Assembly (NCBI RefSeq): GCF_000344295.2
Contig: NZ_AOTD01000211.1
Span: forward strand, 1-64,000
Source: Campylobacter showae CC57C
GTDB lineage: Bacteria > Campylobacterota > Campylobacteria > Campylobacterales > Campylobacteraceae
Direction: 5' to 3'
DNA: 64,000 nucleotides
The notes under the pieces were generated by a model, which saw nothing but the letters and a program-made list of their open reading frames with translations, ran no database searches and was not told the origin of the DNA. Position 1 is the stretch's first letter; each line of letters starts with the position of its first letter. The translations under genes and the position numbers were made by a program. Shown here piece after piece: positions 32,896 through 43,149 of this stretch.

Positions 32896-33936
32896 ATGAA
32901 TAATCGAGTGTTTTTCGGCATCTTCGCTCTTTGTGCATTGGCGCTGGTCGTGTACCTTTTTAAGCCATTTTTGCTAAATATCTTTATCGCCGCATTGCTC
33001 GCGGTCGCCACCTCAAACGTAAACGTCAAATTTTTACAGCTAACCAAGGGCAAAAGGACGCTCTCGGCGGCTCTTACCACGCTTGCGCTGTTTTCGCTAT
33101 TTATCGCGCCGCTTTTGTACGCCGTGATCGAGCTGGCTAAACACGCGGCGAGCTTTAACACCGGCTACATAACAAACACGCTAGATTATTTTCAAAGCGG
33201 CAAATTTCAGCTACCAGAACCGATCAAATTTCTAGAACCAAAAATCAAAGAGATAGTCGCCGATATCGACGTCAAGGCCATCTCGGCAAATCTCATCGCA
33301 AATTTAGCCGGTATCGGAAAATCAAGCGTAAATTTTCTCGTAGACATGATTTTTATCCTCGTGTTTTTCTTTTTTGCGGTGCTTTACGGCAGCGAGCTCG
33401 TGGGCTACCTAAAAAGCGCGCTTCCGATGAAGGAGAGCGAGAGCGAGTTTATCCTCAGCGAAGTGGCCAACGTCATGAGCGTCGTGCTTTATTCTATCGT
33501 GATAAACGCGATTTTGCAGGGTTGCCTCTTTGCTATCATCACGATTTCCTACGGCTATAACGGCTTTTTGATGGGCATACTCTTTGCCTTTACTTCGCTC
33601 GTGCCAGTCGTTGGCGGATTGCTTGCTTGGGGGCCTATTAGCCTTTACGAGTTTGCTAACGGCAACACAGCGGCTGCGATCGTCATCGCCGTCTATACCA
33701 TCGTCGTGATCTCCATCGTCGCAGATACGTTTTTAAAGCCGATCGTGATTAAATTTATCAACGATAGACTCGTCAAAATCCCGACTAAAATAAACGAACT
33801 GCTGCTATTTTTTTCGATGATTGCGGGCATAACGACCTTTGGCTTTTGGGGGCTTATTTTGGGTCCTGCGATCGTGACGTTTTTTATCTCGACGATCAAG
33901 CTTTATACATTGCTTAAAGAGCGCGCCGTCGTGTAA
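32896..33936 (+). CDS. AI-2E family (PerM/TqsA-type) transporter
   Basis: 346-residue inner-membrane protein: an N-terminal pair of helices, a long soluble middle segment (residues ~85-150), then five or so helices. It ends with the family's T-F-L-K-P-I-V-I-K and G-F-W-G-L-I-L-G-P-A. Some members export the AI-2 signal and others act as sodium/proton antiporters, so the substrate is open. Start after AAAGGAAAAAA. Monocistronic. Confidence 0.85.
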   Translation: MNNRVFFGIFALCALALVVYLFKPFLLNIFIAALLAVATSNVNVKFLQLTKGKRTLSAALTTLALFSLFIAPLLYAVIELAKHAASFNTGYITNTLDYFQSGKFQLPEPIKFLEPKIKEIVADIDVKAISANLIANLAGIGKSSVNFLVDMIFILVFFFFAVLYGSELVGYLKSALPMKESESEFILSEVANVMSVVLYSIVINAILQGCLFAIITISYGYNGFLMGILFAFTSLVPVVGGLLAWGPISLYEFANGNTAAAIVIAVYTIVVISIVADTFLKPIVIKFINDRLVKIPTKINELLLFFSMIAGITTFGFWGLILGPAIVTFFISTIKLYTLLKERAVV

Positions 33937-34087
33937 ATTTGCCTAAAATCGGCGATATTTTTAGCAAATATCACAAATCTAACGCGAATTTTATTATTTT
34001 CTGTGCTATAATCCTTAAATAAAAAAATTAATGTTCCGCATTAAATTTGCGGAACGTAAATTTGCTAAATTTAACCAAGGAGTTTGT

Positions 34088-35422
34088 ATGAAACTAGCAA
34101 AACTAAGTTTAGCCGCCGTTTTGGCGCTTGGCTTTTTAGGCGCCGCAAACGCAGCCGACACTTTTGGGGAAGCGTTTACCAAAGGAAAACTAGCGGGCAA
34201 GACCCAGGCTACCTACGTCGATCAAAAAGACGAACGCGCGCCGATACACGACGAGCAGCTGACGTCTATACAGCTTGAGCTTGGATACGTGACCGATCCG
34301 TTTTACGGCTTTAGGCTCGGCGTTACGGGACAAGGCAACTTCTTGCCGTTTAACAGCATGAGAAAAAGCGGCACTCTATACGACAAAGAGTGGAGAACGC
34401 AAGGCGCGGTAATGTCCGAAGCGTATCTAGGCTACGGTATAGGCCAGACCGATATAAAATTCGGCCGTCAATACGTAAATACTCCGCTAGTAGCGGGCAA
34501 CCCGACTCGCGCATTTAAAGAGGCATTTGAGGGTCTAACGATCGTAAATAAAGACATACCAAACACAACTTTGATCGGCGGCTGGTATTATAAATTTCAA
34601 GGCAGAAGTGCCGTCGTAACAGGCGGCAAAGAGGGACGCGCTCCGCATTTTAAAGACAGAGTAATCGTCGGCGGCATGGGGCCTGTGGCGTATGAGTTTG
34701 ATAATATCTTTACCGGCGCGGTCATAAATCAAGGCATCCCGAATCTAAAACTAACCGGCGCATACGCTAGAGTGACCGATCTTAGGCGCGGCGCTTTGCA
34801 GGGCGACATCAACTTCTACCTAGCCGAGGTTAACTACAAAGTACCCGTCGGCGACTTTAAGCTTGGTTTTGACGCGATGTATAAGGGCTCTCGCACTACA
34901 AGAGGCTTAGAAGATCTAAACTACGACGGAAATATGATCGGCCTAAGAGCGGGCATTTATGATTTCGTGGGCTTTAGCGCCTCTTATGCTTATACGACCG
35001 TCGGCGATAACGACGCCTTGGCGTTTGGTCTAGGTAATGGCCCCGGCTCATACACGCTACTTCCTATCCGCGGACCTTTCGTATTTACGGGCTATGCGGG
35101 CATGAATACGCATAAGCTTTTGTTTGAATACGACTTTAAAGAGGCGGGTGCCGAAGGCCTAAAAGCAAAACTGCATCTAGTAAAAGGCAAACAAGACGCT
35201 CCTCATCGCAACGCCGGTCCGACCGCAGCTAACACGCATATGAACGTCAAGGGTTGGGCAGCTCAGGCTAGCTACGATATATCGTGGGTTAAGGGACTAA
35301 GCGCAAGCGTCACGTACACGGCTCTTGAGAGAAAAAACTTTGACGCTATGGGTGCCGTTAAAAAGACCGACAACAACGAGCTTTGGTTGCAAGTAGGATA
35401 TAAATTTAACCTTCTAAACTAG
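34088..35422 (+). CDS. OprD-like outer-membrane porin
   Basis: 444 residues from the ATG at 34088 (ribosome site AAGGAG), signal peptide ending A-N-A-A-D. Alternating beta pattern throughout and a C-terminal aromatic-rich strand (LWLQVGYKFNLLN). The segments K-F-G-R-Q-Y-V-N-T-P and F-E-G-L-T-I-V-N-K are typical of the OprD-type porins of Campylobacterota. Substrate unknown. Alone with its own terminator. Not closely similar to the two MOMP-type porins at 45.9 and 47.9 kb. Confidence 0.85.
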   Translation: MKLAKLSLAAVLALGFLGAANAADTFGEAFTKGKLAGKTQATYVDQKDERAPIHDEQLTSIQLELGYVTDPFYGFRLGVTGQGNFLPFNSMRKSGTLYDKEWRTQGAVMSEAYLGYGIGQTDIKFGRQYVNTPLVAGNPTRAFKEAFEGLTIVNKDIPNTTLIGGWYYKFQGRSAVVTGGKEGRAPHFKDRVIVGGMGPVAYEFDNIFTGAVINQGIPNLKLTGAYARVTDLRRGALQGDINFYLAEVNYKVPVGDFKLGFDAMYKGSRTTRGLEDLNYDGNMIGLRAGIYDFVGFSASYAYTTVGDNDALAFGLGNGPGSYTLLPIRGPFVFTGYAGMNTHKLLFEYDFKEAGAEGLKAKLHLVKGKQDAPHRNAGPTAANTHMNVKGWAAQASYDISWVKGLSASVTYTALERKNFDAMGAVKKTDNNELWLQVGYKFNLLN

Positions 35423-35432
35423 CTACTTTTAA

Positions 35433-35469
35433 TGCGGACGCAAATTTGACGCGTCCGCAATTTCTTTTT
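35433..35469 (+). terminator. rho-independent terminator of the OprD-like porin
   Basis: Stem TGCGGACGC / GCGTCCGCA with a 9-nt loop, followed by ATTTCTTTTTA. Confidence 0.85.
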
Positions 35470-35740
35470 ATTTTGTTTTATTGTCGCAAATTTAGCTTCG
35501 TAAAACCGGCATAAATTTGATCTTTTTGAGCAAATTTGCACTTAAATTTAAAAGATAAAATCAAGAACAGTTAAATTTGATAAAACGAGATTTGAAAAAA
35601 TAGCGTGGACTTAAAGGCTGAAATTTGTCCGTAGCGATCTAAAATTACTTTCGCGCTTTGTATGGATCGGCCGAAAATAAAAGCAAATTTACAGCTTGCA
35701 AGGACAAATCGTTTGTCCCGTGCAAGCTATAAATGAAGGC
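35470..35740. other. gene-free stretch
   Basis: No gene or clear signal in the ~270 bases after the porin terminator; several AAATTT words. TTGCAAGGACAAA...TTTGTCCCGTGCAAG near 35696-35726 is an imperfect inverted repeat that could end transcription of the lipoprotein gene coming from the right. Confidence 0.4.
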
Positions 35741-36496
35741 CTATCTTTCGTAAAATTTACCGAGTACGCCGCTGCCGATCTCCTTGCGTTCGCCGTTTTC
35801 TATCATCACGGCTTTGCGGTCGATATCGACGGTTTTATCGGTATTGATGATAAATTTGAGCTCATACGAGCGCGAGTTTATCTGTTTTGGCATATCTCCG
35901 AAAAATATCGGTTTTGGCGGGCGTTGCGAATCAAACGCGACCCATTGAAACTGGCTTACGAAGGTGCTAAATAAAAAGGCATTGCCGTTTAGCTTGTATT
36001 TGTTTGCGAGCTCGTCCGCGATCGCGTCGTTATCGCAGTTTACGGGCGCACTGAAGCTACTTTTCTTTGCTTTTTCTTCGTCGTATTTGCAAAATTTATT
36101 TGCCAACGCCAGCATCTCCTCTTTGTTTGCGTCGCTGCTGCCCTCGGTTTTTAGTTCGTTGTAGTTATTCATTATCCGCTCTAGCGTCTTTTCTAGACTT
36201 TTTTGCGCGTCGTCTTTGGCTTTTTGCACGGCCTCTTCGTAGCGAGCGTTTTGTTTGTCAAATTCCGCCTTAAGTACGTCGTTACTAACCTCGCAAGTTA
36301 CTTTGACTAGCTTTAGATCGTTTCCGCTAACGTCTTCCCATTTTACCTTTTGGCAGCCCTTGTACCCGTCTACGGCGGTGCCTATCGTCATTGATTTTTT
36401 TATCGGTAGCGTGTAGTTTTTCACGATATCGATGTTGTTATCGCCGCATCCCGTTAGCGCCAAAACGGCAGCTATGAGAGAAAATTTTATTTTCAT
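35741..36496 (-). CDS. lipoprotein with coiled-coil segment, unknown
   Basis: 251 residues; lipobox L-T-G-C at about residue 17. The middle (residues ~78-120) is a charged helix (ARYEEAVQKAKDDAQKSLEK) and the C-terminal third is beta-like (ELKFIINTDKTVDIDRKAVM). No family recognised. Four Cys after the lipid Cys may pair. Monocistronic, ribosome site CAGGAGAACG. Confidence 0.7.
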   Translation of the reverse strand: MKIKFSLIAAVLALTGCGDNNIDIVKNYTLPIKKSMTIGTAVDGYKGCQKVKWEDVSGNDLKLVKVTCEVSNDVLKAEFDKQNARYEEAVQKAKDDAQKSLEKTLERIMNNYNELKTEGSSDANKEEMLALANKFCKYDEEKAKKSSFSAPVNCDNDAIADELANKYKLNGNAFLFSTFVSQFQWVAFDSQRPPKPIFFGDMPKQINSRSYELKFIINTDKTVDIDRKAVMIENGERKEIGSGVLGKFYER

Positions 36497-36657
36497 TCGT
36501 TCTCCTGAAATTTAAAAGTCTAAATCTGGCTAAATTTAGCTTAATGTTAAGACGCATTTAAAGCGATGGGCGACCGAATTTGGCGAATTTGCCTGCCTAA
36601 ATTTGACTAGTAAAGCGGCAGATCTCAAGCTAGTTTTTAGACTTCTTTTGTGCTTTC

Positions 36658-37137
36658 TTATCTTTTTATCGCCCAGTCGTAGTGTGATGAGGCGCTGCTG
36701 GTGATGTAGGAGGCGAGATTTAGGTCGCCAGTGAAATCAAAATGCCCACGAGCAAAGAGCTCCTCATCGCTAAAATATGCCGTAAGCTGCATCACTTTTT
36801 CGTGTGTTTGCGCCAGCAGAGTTTTAGCCTCGCAAAGCGGCATATCTTGGTGCTTGCGCCAAATTTGTACGTTCATCTGCTGGTAGGTTTTCCAGTTGTA
36901 CGGCTGCGGTAAAAATGAAGCCCGCTCACCGCTTAGGTTTTTTTGGATAAAATTTATCAAAAGCAAGTGCCACTCGTAAAGGTGTGCGAGCACGTCTCGG
37001 ACGCATTTATCTCTATCCTCGAAGTCAAATTTGGCCTCTTGCTCTGCCTCATTCATACTTTCAACTAGCGACAAAAGCTTTTTGAAATTTGTCTCCGAAG
37101 CGTTTAGCAGGTCTATTTTATTCGTCGGTCGCGGCAT
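36658..37137 (-). CDS. ClbS/DfsB-family four-helix protein
   Basis: 159 residues beginning M-P-R-P-T-N-K-I-D-L-L, the family's usual start, with V-R-D-V-L-A-H-L-Y-E-W-H in helix 2 and S-S-H-Y-D-W-A-I-K-R at the end, which supply the conserved His residues of the DinB-like fold. The name-giving ClbS protects E. coli from colibactin; most relatives have no known role. Convergent to the lipoprotein gene side, divergent from nap. Confidence 0.8.
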   Translation of the reverse strand: MPRPTNKIDLLNASETNFKKLLSLVESMNEAEQEAKFDFEDRDKCVRDVLAHLYEWHLLLINFIQKNLSGERASFLPQPYNWKTYQQMNVQIWRKHQDMPLCEAKTLLAQTHEKVMQLTAYFSDEELFARGHFDFTGDLNLASYITSSASSHYDWAIKR

Positions 37138-37735
37138 TTTTTATCCTTGGCTAAATTTGAGCAAATTTTACAGCGCGTTTTTAAATTTGCGCTTTAAAGG
37201 TGCGGGTATCACCAAAAACAAAAGGTAAAATTTAATTTATATCTATATTTTAAAAATTAAAAATAAAATTTAAATATAGAACGCAAATTTGATTAAATTT
37301 TTAATTTATGAGCTATACGGTCTTGAATTTTAATCAATTTTATACCTATGATAATTTAGCCTAAAATTAGCGTTTTGAAAAGGTTAAATTTAAAAATAGA
37401 CCACTGTTTTTCTACTTGATATATAGCTTTATATTTACAATGAAAAAATGTTACGATTTTACACGTTAAATTTATATTTTATAAATAGTTTCCGAAATAT
37501 TATGGGTTTTGTTATCAAAAAGAATATCAAATTTACTAAATATAATAAAATATATTTATTCGTAATTTCAAGCTTTACCCCTTAAATATGTAAAATAAAG
37601 ATAATTTTGGTCCTAATTTGAATTCCAAATATTGCCAAAGAACTAATTGTTTTTAATCAACTTAAATTTAGGTTGTAACAGTTAATATCCGCTTGATTTT
37701 TAAGAGCTATCTTGAAAAATAAACGAGGAGATAAA
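37138..37735. other. AT-rich upstream region of the nap operon
   Basis: 598 bases without a gene, markedly AT-rich. It should hold the nap promoter and leader; several TATAAT-like words (for example around 37550-37560) make the true one uncertain. TTGTAACAGTTAA near 37673 is a possible regulator site, unassigned. Confidence 0.45.
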
Positions 37736-40522
37736 ATGGATCGACGAGATTTTATAAAAAGCGCCGCCGCTTCGGCTGCTTGCGCGAGTGCCGGTATAGC
37801 GCTGCCTAGTTCTATGGCAGCTGCGCAAAACACAGCTGAAAAGGGCTGGCGCTGGGATAAGGCTGCATGTAGGTTTTGCGGAACGGGCTGCGGCGTAATG
37901 ATCGCAACCAAAGAAGGCAAAATCGTAGCCGTCAAGGGCGACCCTGAAGCGCCGGTAAACCGCGGCCTAAACTGCATCAAAGGCTACTTTAACGCCAAGA
38001 TCATGTACGGCGCGGACCGTATCACTCAGCCGCTTTTACGCGTAAACGAAAAGGGCGAATTTGACAAAAAGGGCAAATTTAAACCGATTAGCTGGGAAAA
38101 AGCCTTTGACATCATGGCTGAAAAATATAAAGAAACCATGGCTAAAAACGGCGTGCATTCAGCCTGTGTTTTTGGCTCGGGTCAATACACTATTTTAGAG
38201 GGTTATGCAGCCGTCAAACTATGGAAAGCGGGTATCAGAAGCAACTCCATAGACCCGAATGCTCGCCACTGCATGGCTAGCGCGGTTACGGGTTTTATGC
38301 AGACTTTTGGTATCGACGAGCCTGCGGGCTGCTACGACGACATAGAGCTAACCGATACTATCATAACTTGGGGTGCGAATATGGCCGAGATGCACCCGAT
38401 ACTTTGGGCGCGCGTCAGCGATAAGAAGCTAAGCGATCCTGAGCGCGTAAAGGTCGTAAATTTAAGCACGTATTCGACTAGAACGTCAAATATCGCCGAT
38501 TCCGAGATTATTTTCGCTCCTTCAAGCGACGTAGCTATCTGGAACTACATCGCTCACGAGATCGTTTATAATCATCCTGAAGCCATCGATTGGGACTACG
38601 AAAATAGCCACTGCGTATTTGCGACGGGGCCTGCCGATATCGGCTACGGGCTTAGAAATAATCCAAATCATCCTAACTACTCAAACGAAAAAGACGTCGT
38701 AGAGACGGAGCTTCATAAGAAACTAAGCAAAAACGAGGGCGTGACTCTGGGCTATCTAGGCTATAAAGAGGGTGACGTGATGGAAAATAAAAATACGGCT
38801 ACTGCGGGCAAACACTGGCAAATCACGTTTGAAGAATTTAAAGAAGCGCTTAAGCCCTATACGCTTGATTTCTCCGCTCCGCTAATAAAAGGCGATCCAA
38901 ACGAGGATTTGGAAGAATTTAAGAAAAAACTAAAGCAGCTAGCCGACTGGTACATCGAAAAAGGTAGAAAAGTAGTCAGCTTTTGGACTATGGGCTTTAA
39001 CCAGCACCAACGCGGCACTTGGGTAAACGAGCAAGCCTATATGGTGCATATGCTACTTGGCAAACACGCAAAACCTGGTGAGGGCGCTTTCTCGCTAACC
39101 GGACAACCAAGCGCCTGCGGAACGGCGCGCGAGGTCGGTACTTTCGTCCACCGCTTGCCTGCGGATATGGTCGTAGATAACGCCGAACACCGCGAAATAA
39201 GCGAGAAAATTTGGAAACTGCCTAAAAACACGCTAAATCCGAAAGTCGCTTCCCACTACGTAAAAATGATGCGCGATATGGAAGACGGAAAGATGAAATG
39301 GGCGTGGGTACAGGTAAATAACCCGTGGCAAAACACCGCAAACGCAAACCACTGGATCAAAGCCGCTCGCGAGATGGATAACTTTATCATCGTCTCAGAT
39401 CCGTATCCGGGCATCTCGGCTAAGGTTGCCGATCTAATCTTGCCTACTGCGATGATTTACGAAAAATGGGGCGCGTACGGTAATGCCGAGCGCCGAACGC
39501 AGCACTGGCGTCAGCAAGTCCTTCCGGTAGGCGAAGCGATGAGCGACACGTGGCAAATGCTGGAATTTGCTAAGCGCTTTAAGCTAAAAGAGGTCTGGGG
39601 CGAACAAAAAGTGGACGATAAGCTAACGCTCCCAAGCGTGCTAGACGAGGCAAAAGCCATGGGTTATAGCGAAGAAGATACGCTATTTGACGTGCTTTTT
39701 GCAAACGAAGAGGCTAAGAGTTATCCTGCAAAAGACTCGGTAATGGAAGATTTTGATAACTCTGAAGTTTTTGGCGACAGCAGAAAAGTAGTCGGCTCAG
39801 ACGGCAAGGTGTTTGAGGGCTATGGATTTTTCGTTCAAAAATATCTTTGGGAAGACTACCGCAAATTTGGCTCGGGTCACGGACACGATCTGGCGGACTT
39901 TGATACCTATCACAAAGTGCGCGGACTAAGGTGGCCCGTCGTAGACGGTAAAGAAACTCAGTGGAGATTTAACGCCAAATACGATCCGTATGCCAAAAAA
40001 TACGCCGAAGACGGCAAGCAGTTTGCATTCTACGGCAATAAAAAAGCCAAGTTGCAAAAAGGCGATTTGACCAAAGTAACTAGCGGAGACGAGAAATTTT
40101 CTATCGCTAATAAGGCCAAAATTTTCTTCCGTCCTTATATGGATCCGTGCGAGATGCCTGATACTACGTATCCTTTCTGGCTATGCACGGGCCGCGTCTT
40201 GGAGCACTGGCACACAGGCACTATGACTATGCGCGTTCCTGAGCTTTACCGCGCCGTACCTGAAGCGCTTTGCTACATGCACGAAGGCGACGCGCAGAAG
40301 CTAAATTTACAGCATAACGACGTAGTTTGGGTCGAGTCTCGCCGCGGTAAGGTAAAAGCAAGAATCGATCTGCGCGGACGAAACAAAACTCCTTCGGGCC
40401 TAGTGTACGTGCCGTTTTTCGATGAAAACGTATATATCAACAAAGTCTGCTTAGATGCGACTTGCCCGATCTCAAAAGAGACCGACTATAAAAAATGTGC
40501 GGTTAAAATTTACAAGGCTTAA
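37736..40522 (+). CDS. napA: periplasmic nitrate reductase catalytic subunit
   Basis: 928 residues from the ATG at 37736 (GAGGAG upstream). Tat leader M-D-R-R-D-F-I-K. The [4Fe-4S] ligands are C-R-F-C-G-T-G-C and a later L-N-C-I-K-G; the molybdenum bis-MGD ligand Cys lies in [10 protein letters not shown]. Reduces nitrate to nitrite in the periplasm. Length is that of Campylobacter NapA, with the extra loops absent from E. coli NapA. First gene of napAGHBFLD. Confidence 0.97.
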   Translation: MDRRDFIKSAAASAACASAGIALPSSMAAAQNTAEKGWRWDKAACRFCGTGCGVMIATKEGKIVAVKGDPEAPVNRGLNCIKGYFNAKIMYGADRITQPLLRVNEKGEFDKKGKFKPISWEKAFDIMAEKYKETMAKNGVHSACVFGSGQYTILEGYAAVKLWKAGIRSNSIDPNARHCMASAVTGFMQTFGIDEPAGCYDDIELTDTIITWGANMAEMHPILWARVSDKKLSDPERVKVVNLSTYSTRTSNIADSEIIFAPSSDVAIWNYIAHEIVYNHPEAIDWDYENSHCVFATGPADIGYGLRNNPNHPNYSNEKDVVETELHKKLSKNEGVTLGYLGYKEGDVMENKNTATAGKHWQITFEEFKEALKPYTLDFSAPLIKGDPNEDLEEFKKKLKQLADWYIEKGRKVVSFWTMGFNQHQRGTWVNEQAYMVHMLLGKHAKPGEGAFSLTGQPSACGTAREVGTFVHRLPADMVVDNAEHREISEKIWKLPKNTLNPKVASHYVKMMRDMEDGKMKWAWVQVNNPWQNTANANHWIKAAREMDNFIIVSDPYPGISAKVADLILPTAMIYEKWGAYGNAERRTQHWRQQVLPVGEAMSDTWQMLEFAKRFKLKEVWGEQKVDDKLTLPSVLDEAKAMGYSEEDTLFDVLFANEEAKSYPAKDSVMEDFDNSEVFGDSRKVVGSDGKVFEGYGFFVQKYLWEDYRKFGSGHGHDLADFDTYHKVRGLRWPVVDGKETQWRFNAKYDPYAKKYAEDGKQFAFYGNKKAKLQKGDLTKVTSGDEKFSIANKAKIFFRPYMDPCEMPDTTYPFWLCTGRVLEHWHTGTMTMRVPELYRAVPEALCYMHEGDAQKLNLQHNDVVWVESRRGKVKARIDLRGRNKTPSGLVYVPFFDENVYINKVCLDATCPISKETDYKKCAVKIYKA

Positions 40523-40524
40523 TA

Positions 40525-41289
40525 ATGCAAAATAGAAGAGAGGCTTTAAAATTTGGGTTAAAAGCGATTAGTTTGGTTCTCGCAGGCGGCTTTATCTGGA
40601 GTACGCAAACGACGGCTAAAGCCCAAACTCTACTCATCAGGCCGCCGGGTGCTTTGAAGGAGAAAAATTTCCTTAGCGAGTGCATACGCTGCGGGCTTTG
40701 CGTAGAAGCCTGTCCTTGGGATACGCTTAAGCTTGCGGATTTAGACGACGGATTGCCTTATGGCACTCCGTTTTATACTCCGCGAAATATCCCTTGCTAT
40801 ATGTGTCCGGACATCCCGTGCACGGTCGCCTGTCCGACCGGCGCGCTAGATACAAAGCTAGTGAGCGAGGATAACGGCAAGCTAAATATAAACAAAGCGC
40901 AAATGGGTATCGCTGTGCTGGATCCGAATTTTTGCATCGCTTACGAAGGACTTCGCTGCGACGCTTGCTACCGCGCCTGTCCTTTGATAGATAAAGCGCT
41001 AAGGCTTGAGTACGTCCGCAATGAACGCACACAAAAGCACGCGTTTTTTAAACCGGTCGTGGACGCCGACTACTGCACGGGCTGCGGCATGTGCGAGCAA
41101 GTTTGCGTGACGCCAAAAGCTTCTATCTTCGTGCTTCCGCGCGAGATCGGACTGGGCTCTAGCAACGAACAGTACGTAAAAGGCTGGGTCGAGGGCGCTG
41201 ATAAAAAACTAAAAGACGCTGAGCCAAAAGAGTTTAAAACCGACGAGAAAAAGCTAAACGACTATCTAAATAGCGGAGATTTGCTATGA
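40525..41289 (+). CDS. napG: quinol dehydrogenase ferredoxin subunit NapG
   Basis: 254 residues. N-terminal R-R-E-A-L-K-F and a hydrophobic stretch (Tat-type). Four [4Fe-4S] motifs: CIRCGLCVEACP, CYMCPDIPCTVACP, CDACYRACP and CTGCGMCEQVC. With NapH it oxidises menaquinol in place of NapC, which is absent from the operon as usual in this group. Two bases after napA. Confidence 0.95.
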   Translation: MQNRREALKFGLKAISLVLAGGFIWSTQTTAKAQTLLIRPPGALKEKNFLSECIRCGLCVEACPWDTLKLADLDDGLPYGTPFYTPRNIPCYMCPDIPCTVACPTGALDTKLVSEDNGKLNINKAQMGIAVLDPNFCIAYEGLRCDACYRACPLIDKALRLEYVRNERTQKHAFFKPVVDADYCTGCGMCEQVCVTPKASIFVLPREIGLGSSNEQYVKGWVEGADKKLKDAEPKEFKTDEKKLNDYLNSGDLL

Positions 41290-42086
41290 AATATTTGATT
41301 TTAAGAAGGATAAGTCAAATTTTAATCCTAGGGCTGTTTTTTGCGAGCAACTACTACGGAGTTAAAATTTTACAGGGCAATCTCAGTTCGTCTTTGCTTT
41401 TCGGAGTCGTTCCTCTTAGCGATCCGTTTGCCGTTTTGCAGCTATATCTAGCTAGTTTTAGTATCGCTTCGGGCGCGCTTGTGGGAGCTGCTATCGTGTT
41501 TGCTTTTTACGCGATTGTCGCTCCGCGCGCTTTTTGCAGCTGGGTTTGCCCGGTAAATATCATCACCGAAACCGCTCGCTGGGTCAGAGTAAAGCTTGGT
41601 TACGATAAAGATAAAAAATTCGTAAATTTCACGAGAAGCGCGAGATATTACGTTTTGGGATTTACGCTTTTTATCTCGCTAGTCACTTCGGCTCCGGCGT
41701 TTGAGGGCATTAGCTTTATCGGCATTATTCAGCGCGGCGTCATCTACGGCGGCACGCTGTGGCTATTCGTGGCGTTTGGGGTGTTTGCGATAGACGCGTT
41801 TATCGGTGATAGATTAGTCTGCTCAAAGCTTTGCCCGCTGGGCGCTTTTTACGCGATAGCAGGCAAATTTGCCCTTATCAGAGTAAAGCACGACGCGGCT
41901 AGCTGTACTAACTGCATGAAATGCAAGCTAATCTGCCCGGAAAACCAAGTGCTCGGCATCATCGGCAAGCAAAGCGGGCTTATAACCTCGAGCGAGTGCA
42001 TCAGCTGCGGACGCTGTATCGACGTCTGCGATGACGACGCGCTCAAATTTAACATTAGAAATTTACTAAAGGAGAAAAATCAATGA
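41286..42086 (+). CDS. napH: quinol dehydrogenase membrane subunit NapH
   Basis: 266 residues; four membrane helices. C-S-W-V-C-P and C-S-K-L-C-P are the conserved CxxxCP motifs on the cytosolic side, and two [4Fe-4S] sites, CTNCMKCKLICP and CISCGRCIDVC, lie near the C-terminus. Overlaps napG and napB by 4 nt each. Confidence 0.95.
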   Translation: MKYLILRRISQILILGLFFASNYYGVKILQGNLSSSLLFGVVPLSDPFAVLQLYLASFSIASGALVGAAIVFAFYAIVAPRAFCSWVCPVNIITETARWVRVKLGYDKDKKFVNFTRSARYYVLGFTLFISLVTSAPAFEGISFIGIIQRGVIYGGTLWLFVAFGVFAIDAFIGDRLVCSKLCPLGAFYAIAGKFALIRVKHDAASCTNCMKCKLICPENQVLGIIGKQSGLITSSECISCGRCIDVCDDDALKFNIRNLLKEKNQ

Positions 42087-42682
42087 AGGCGAGAATTTTG
42101 GCGGGATTGGCGTGCGCCGTCCTCGTATTTTCGGGATATGCCGAAGCTAAAGAAGAACAAAAAACCTCTAGCTCCGTACAAACTCAAAAAGTAGAGCAAA
42201 AAAATAAATCAAAATTAGCCGATAGCAAAGAAGCTAAGGATCTAAACATTTTGCGTTCGGCTAACGACGTTATGGACGAAGAAGAGGTAAAGCTAGCCGA
42301 TATCAACTGGACGAAACCTGCCGCGGGCGAAGCGCAAAGATACGAGCGTTCTTTTGAAAACGCACCGCCGATGATACCTCATGATTTAGAGGGTTTGATA
42401 CCGATAACTGCGGATAATAATATGTGCGTTACGTGCCATATGCCTGAAGTCGCAAAAGACGTCGGCGCGACTGCGATCCCAAAATCGCACCTTTATAGCA
42501 TAAGAAACAAAAAAGACCTCGACGGTAAGCTTAGCGACGACCGCTTTAACTGCACCGTTTGCCACGTGCCGCAGGCGAACGTAGAGGCTAAGTTTAAAAA
42601 TAACTTTAAGCCGGAGTACCGCGATGCTAACTCGTCTCAGCATTCCAATCTGTTAGACGTACTAAACGAAGGCGTTAGGTGA
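42083..42682 (+). CDS. napB: diheme cytochrome c NapB
   Basis: 199 residues, signal peptide, a Glu/Lys/Ser-rich linker, then C-V-T-C-H and C-T-V-C-H heme sites. Periplasmic electron donor to NapA. Distal His candidates: P-H-D-L-E-G and K-S-H-L-Y. Overlaps napF by 4 nt. Confidence 0.95.
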   Translation: MKARILAGLACAVLVFSGYAEAKEEQKTSSSVQTQKVEQKNKSKLADSKEAKDLNILRSANDVMDEEEVKLADINWTKPAAGEAQRYERSFENAPPMIPHDLEGLIPITADNNMCVTCHMPEVAKDVGATAIPKSHLYSIRNKKDLDGKLSDDRFNCTVCHVPQANVEAKFKNNFKPEYRDANSSQHSNLLDVLNEGVR

Positions 42683-43149
42683 GCGTATCCAGACGCGAGC
42701 TATTTACTAAATTTTTGGGCGGCAAAACCGCTCAAAAATTTATCGCTCCGCCTTATTTTTGTGGAGAATTTAACTGTGCTGATTGCGAAGCGCCTTGCGT
42801 TAGTGCTTGCGATAGAGAGCTTTTAAGCTTTGAAAATGAAAGAATAAATTTTAAATTTAAGTCCTTGGGATGCAACTTTTGTAAAGAGTGCGCGCTCGCT
42901 TGCGAAGAGGCGGGACGAGAGGTTTTAAATTTAAAATTCGCGGCTACTATAGAAGCTAAAATTTTTATCGACGTGCATAGCTGTCTTGCGTGGAACGGCA
43001 CGATTTGCTGTAGCTGTCAGGATATTTGCAAATTTAGAGCGATCGATTTTTTAGGCGTTTTTCGTCCGAGCGTAAATCAAAAATGCACGGGCTGCGCGCA
43101 GTGTATGGAAGTTTGCTTCGCGAATAGTATCAAAATGGAGACGTTATGA
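42679..43149 (+). CDS. napF: ferredoxin-type protein NapF
   Basis: 156 residues with a GTG start in the 4-nt overlap with napB. Cys clusters: C-N-F-C-K-E-C-A-L-A-C, C-C-S-C-Q-D-I-C and C-T-G-C-A-Q-C-M-E-V-C, plus an N-terminal set, consistent with four [4Fe-4S] clusters. It has R-R-E-L-F near the start but no hydrophobic leader, so it is cytosolic. Helps mature NapA. Present in Wolinella-type operons. Confidence 0.88.
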   Translation: MSVSRRELFTKFLGGKTAQKFIAPPYFCGEFNCADCEAPCVSACDRELLSFENERINFKFKSLGCNFCKECALACEEAGREVLNLKFAATIEAKIFIDVHSCLAWNGTICCSCQDICKFRAIDFLGVFRPSVNQKCTGCAQCMEVCFANSIKMETL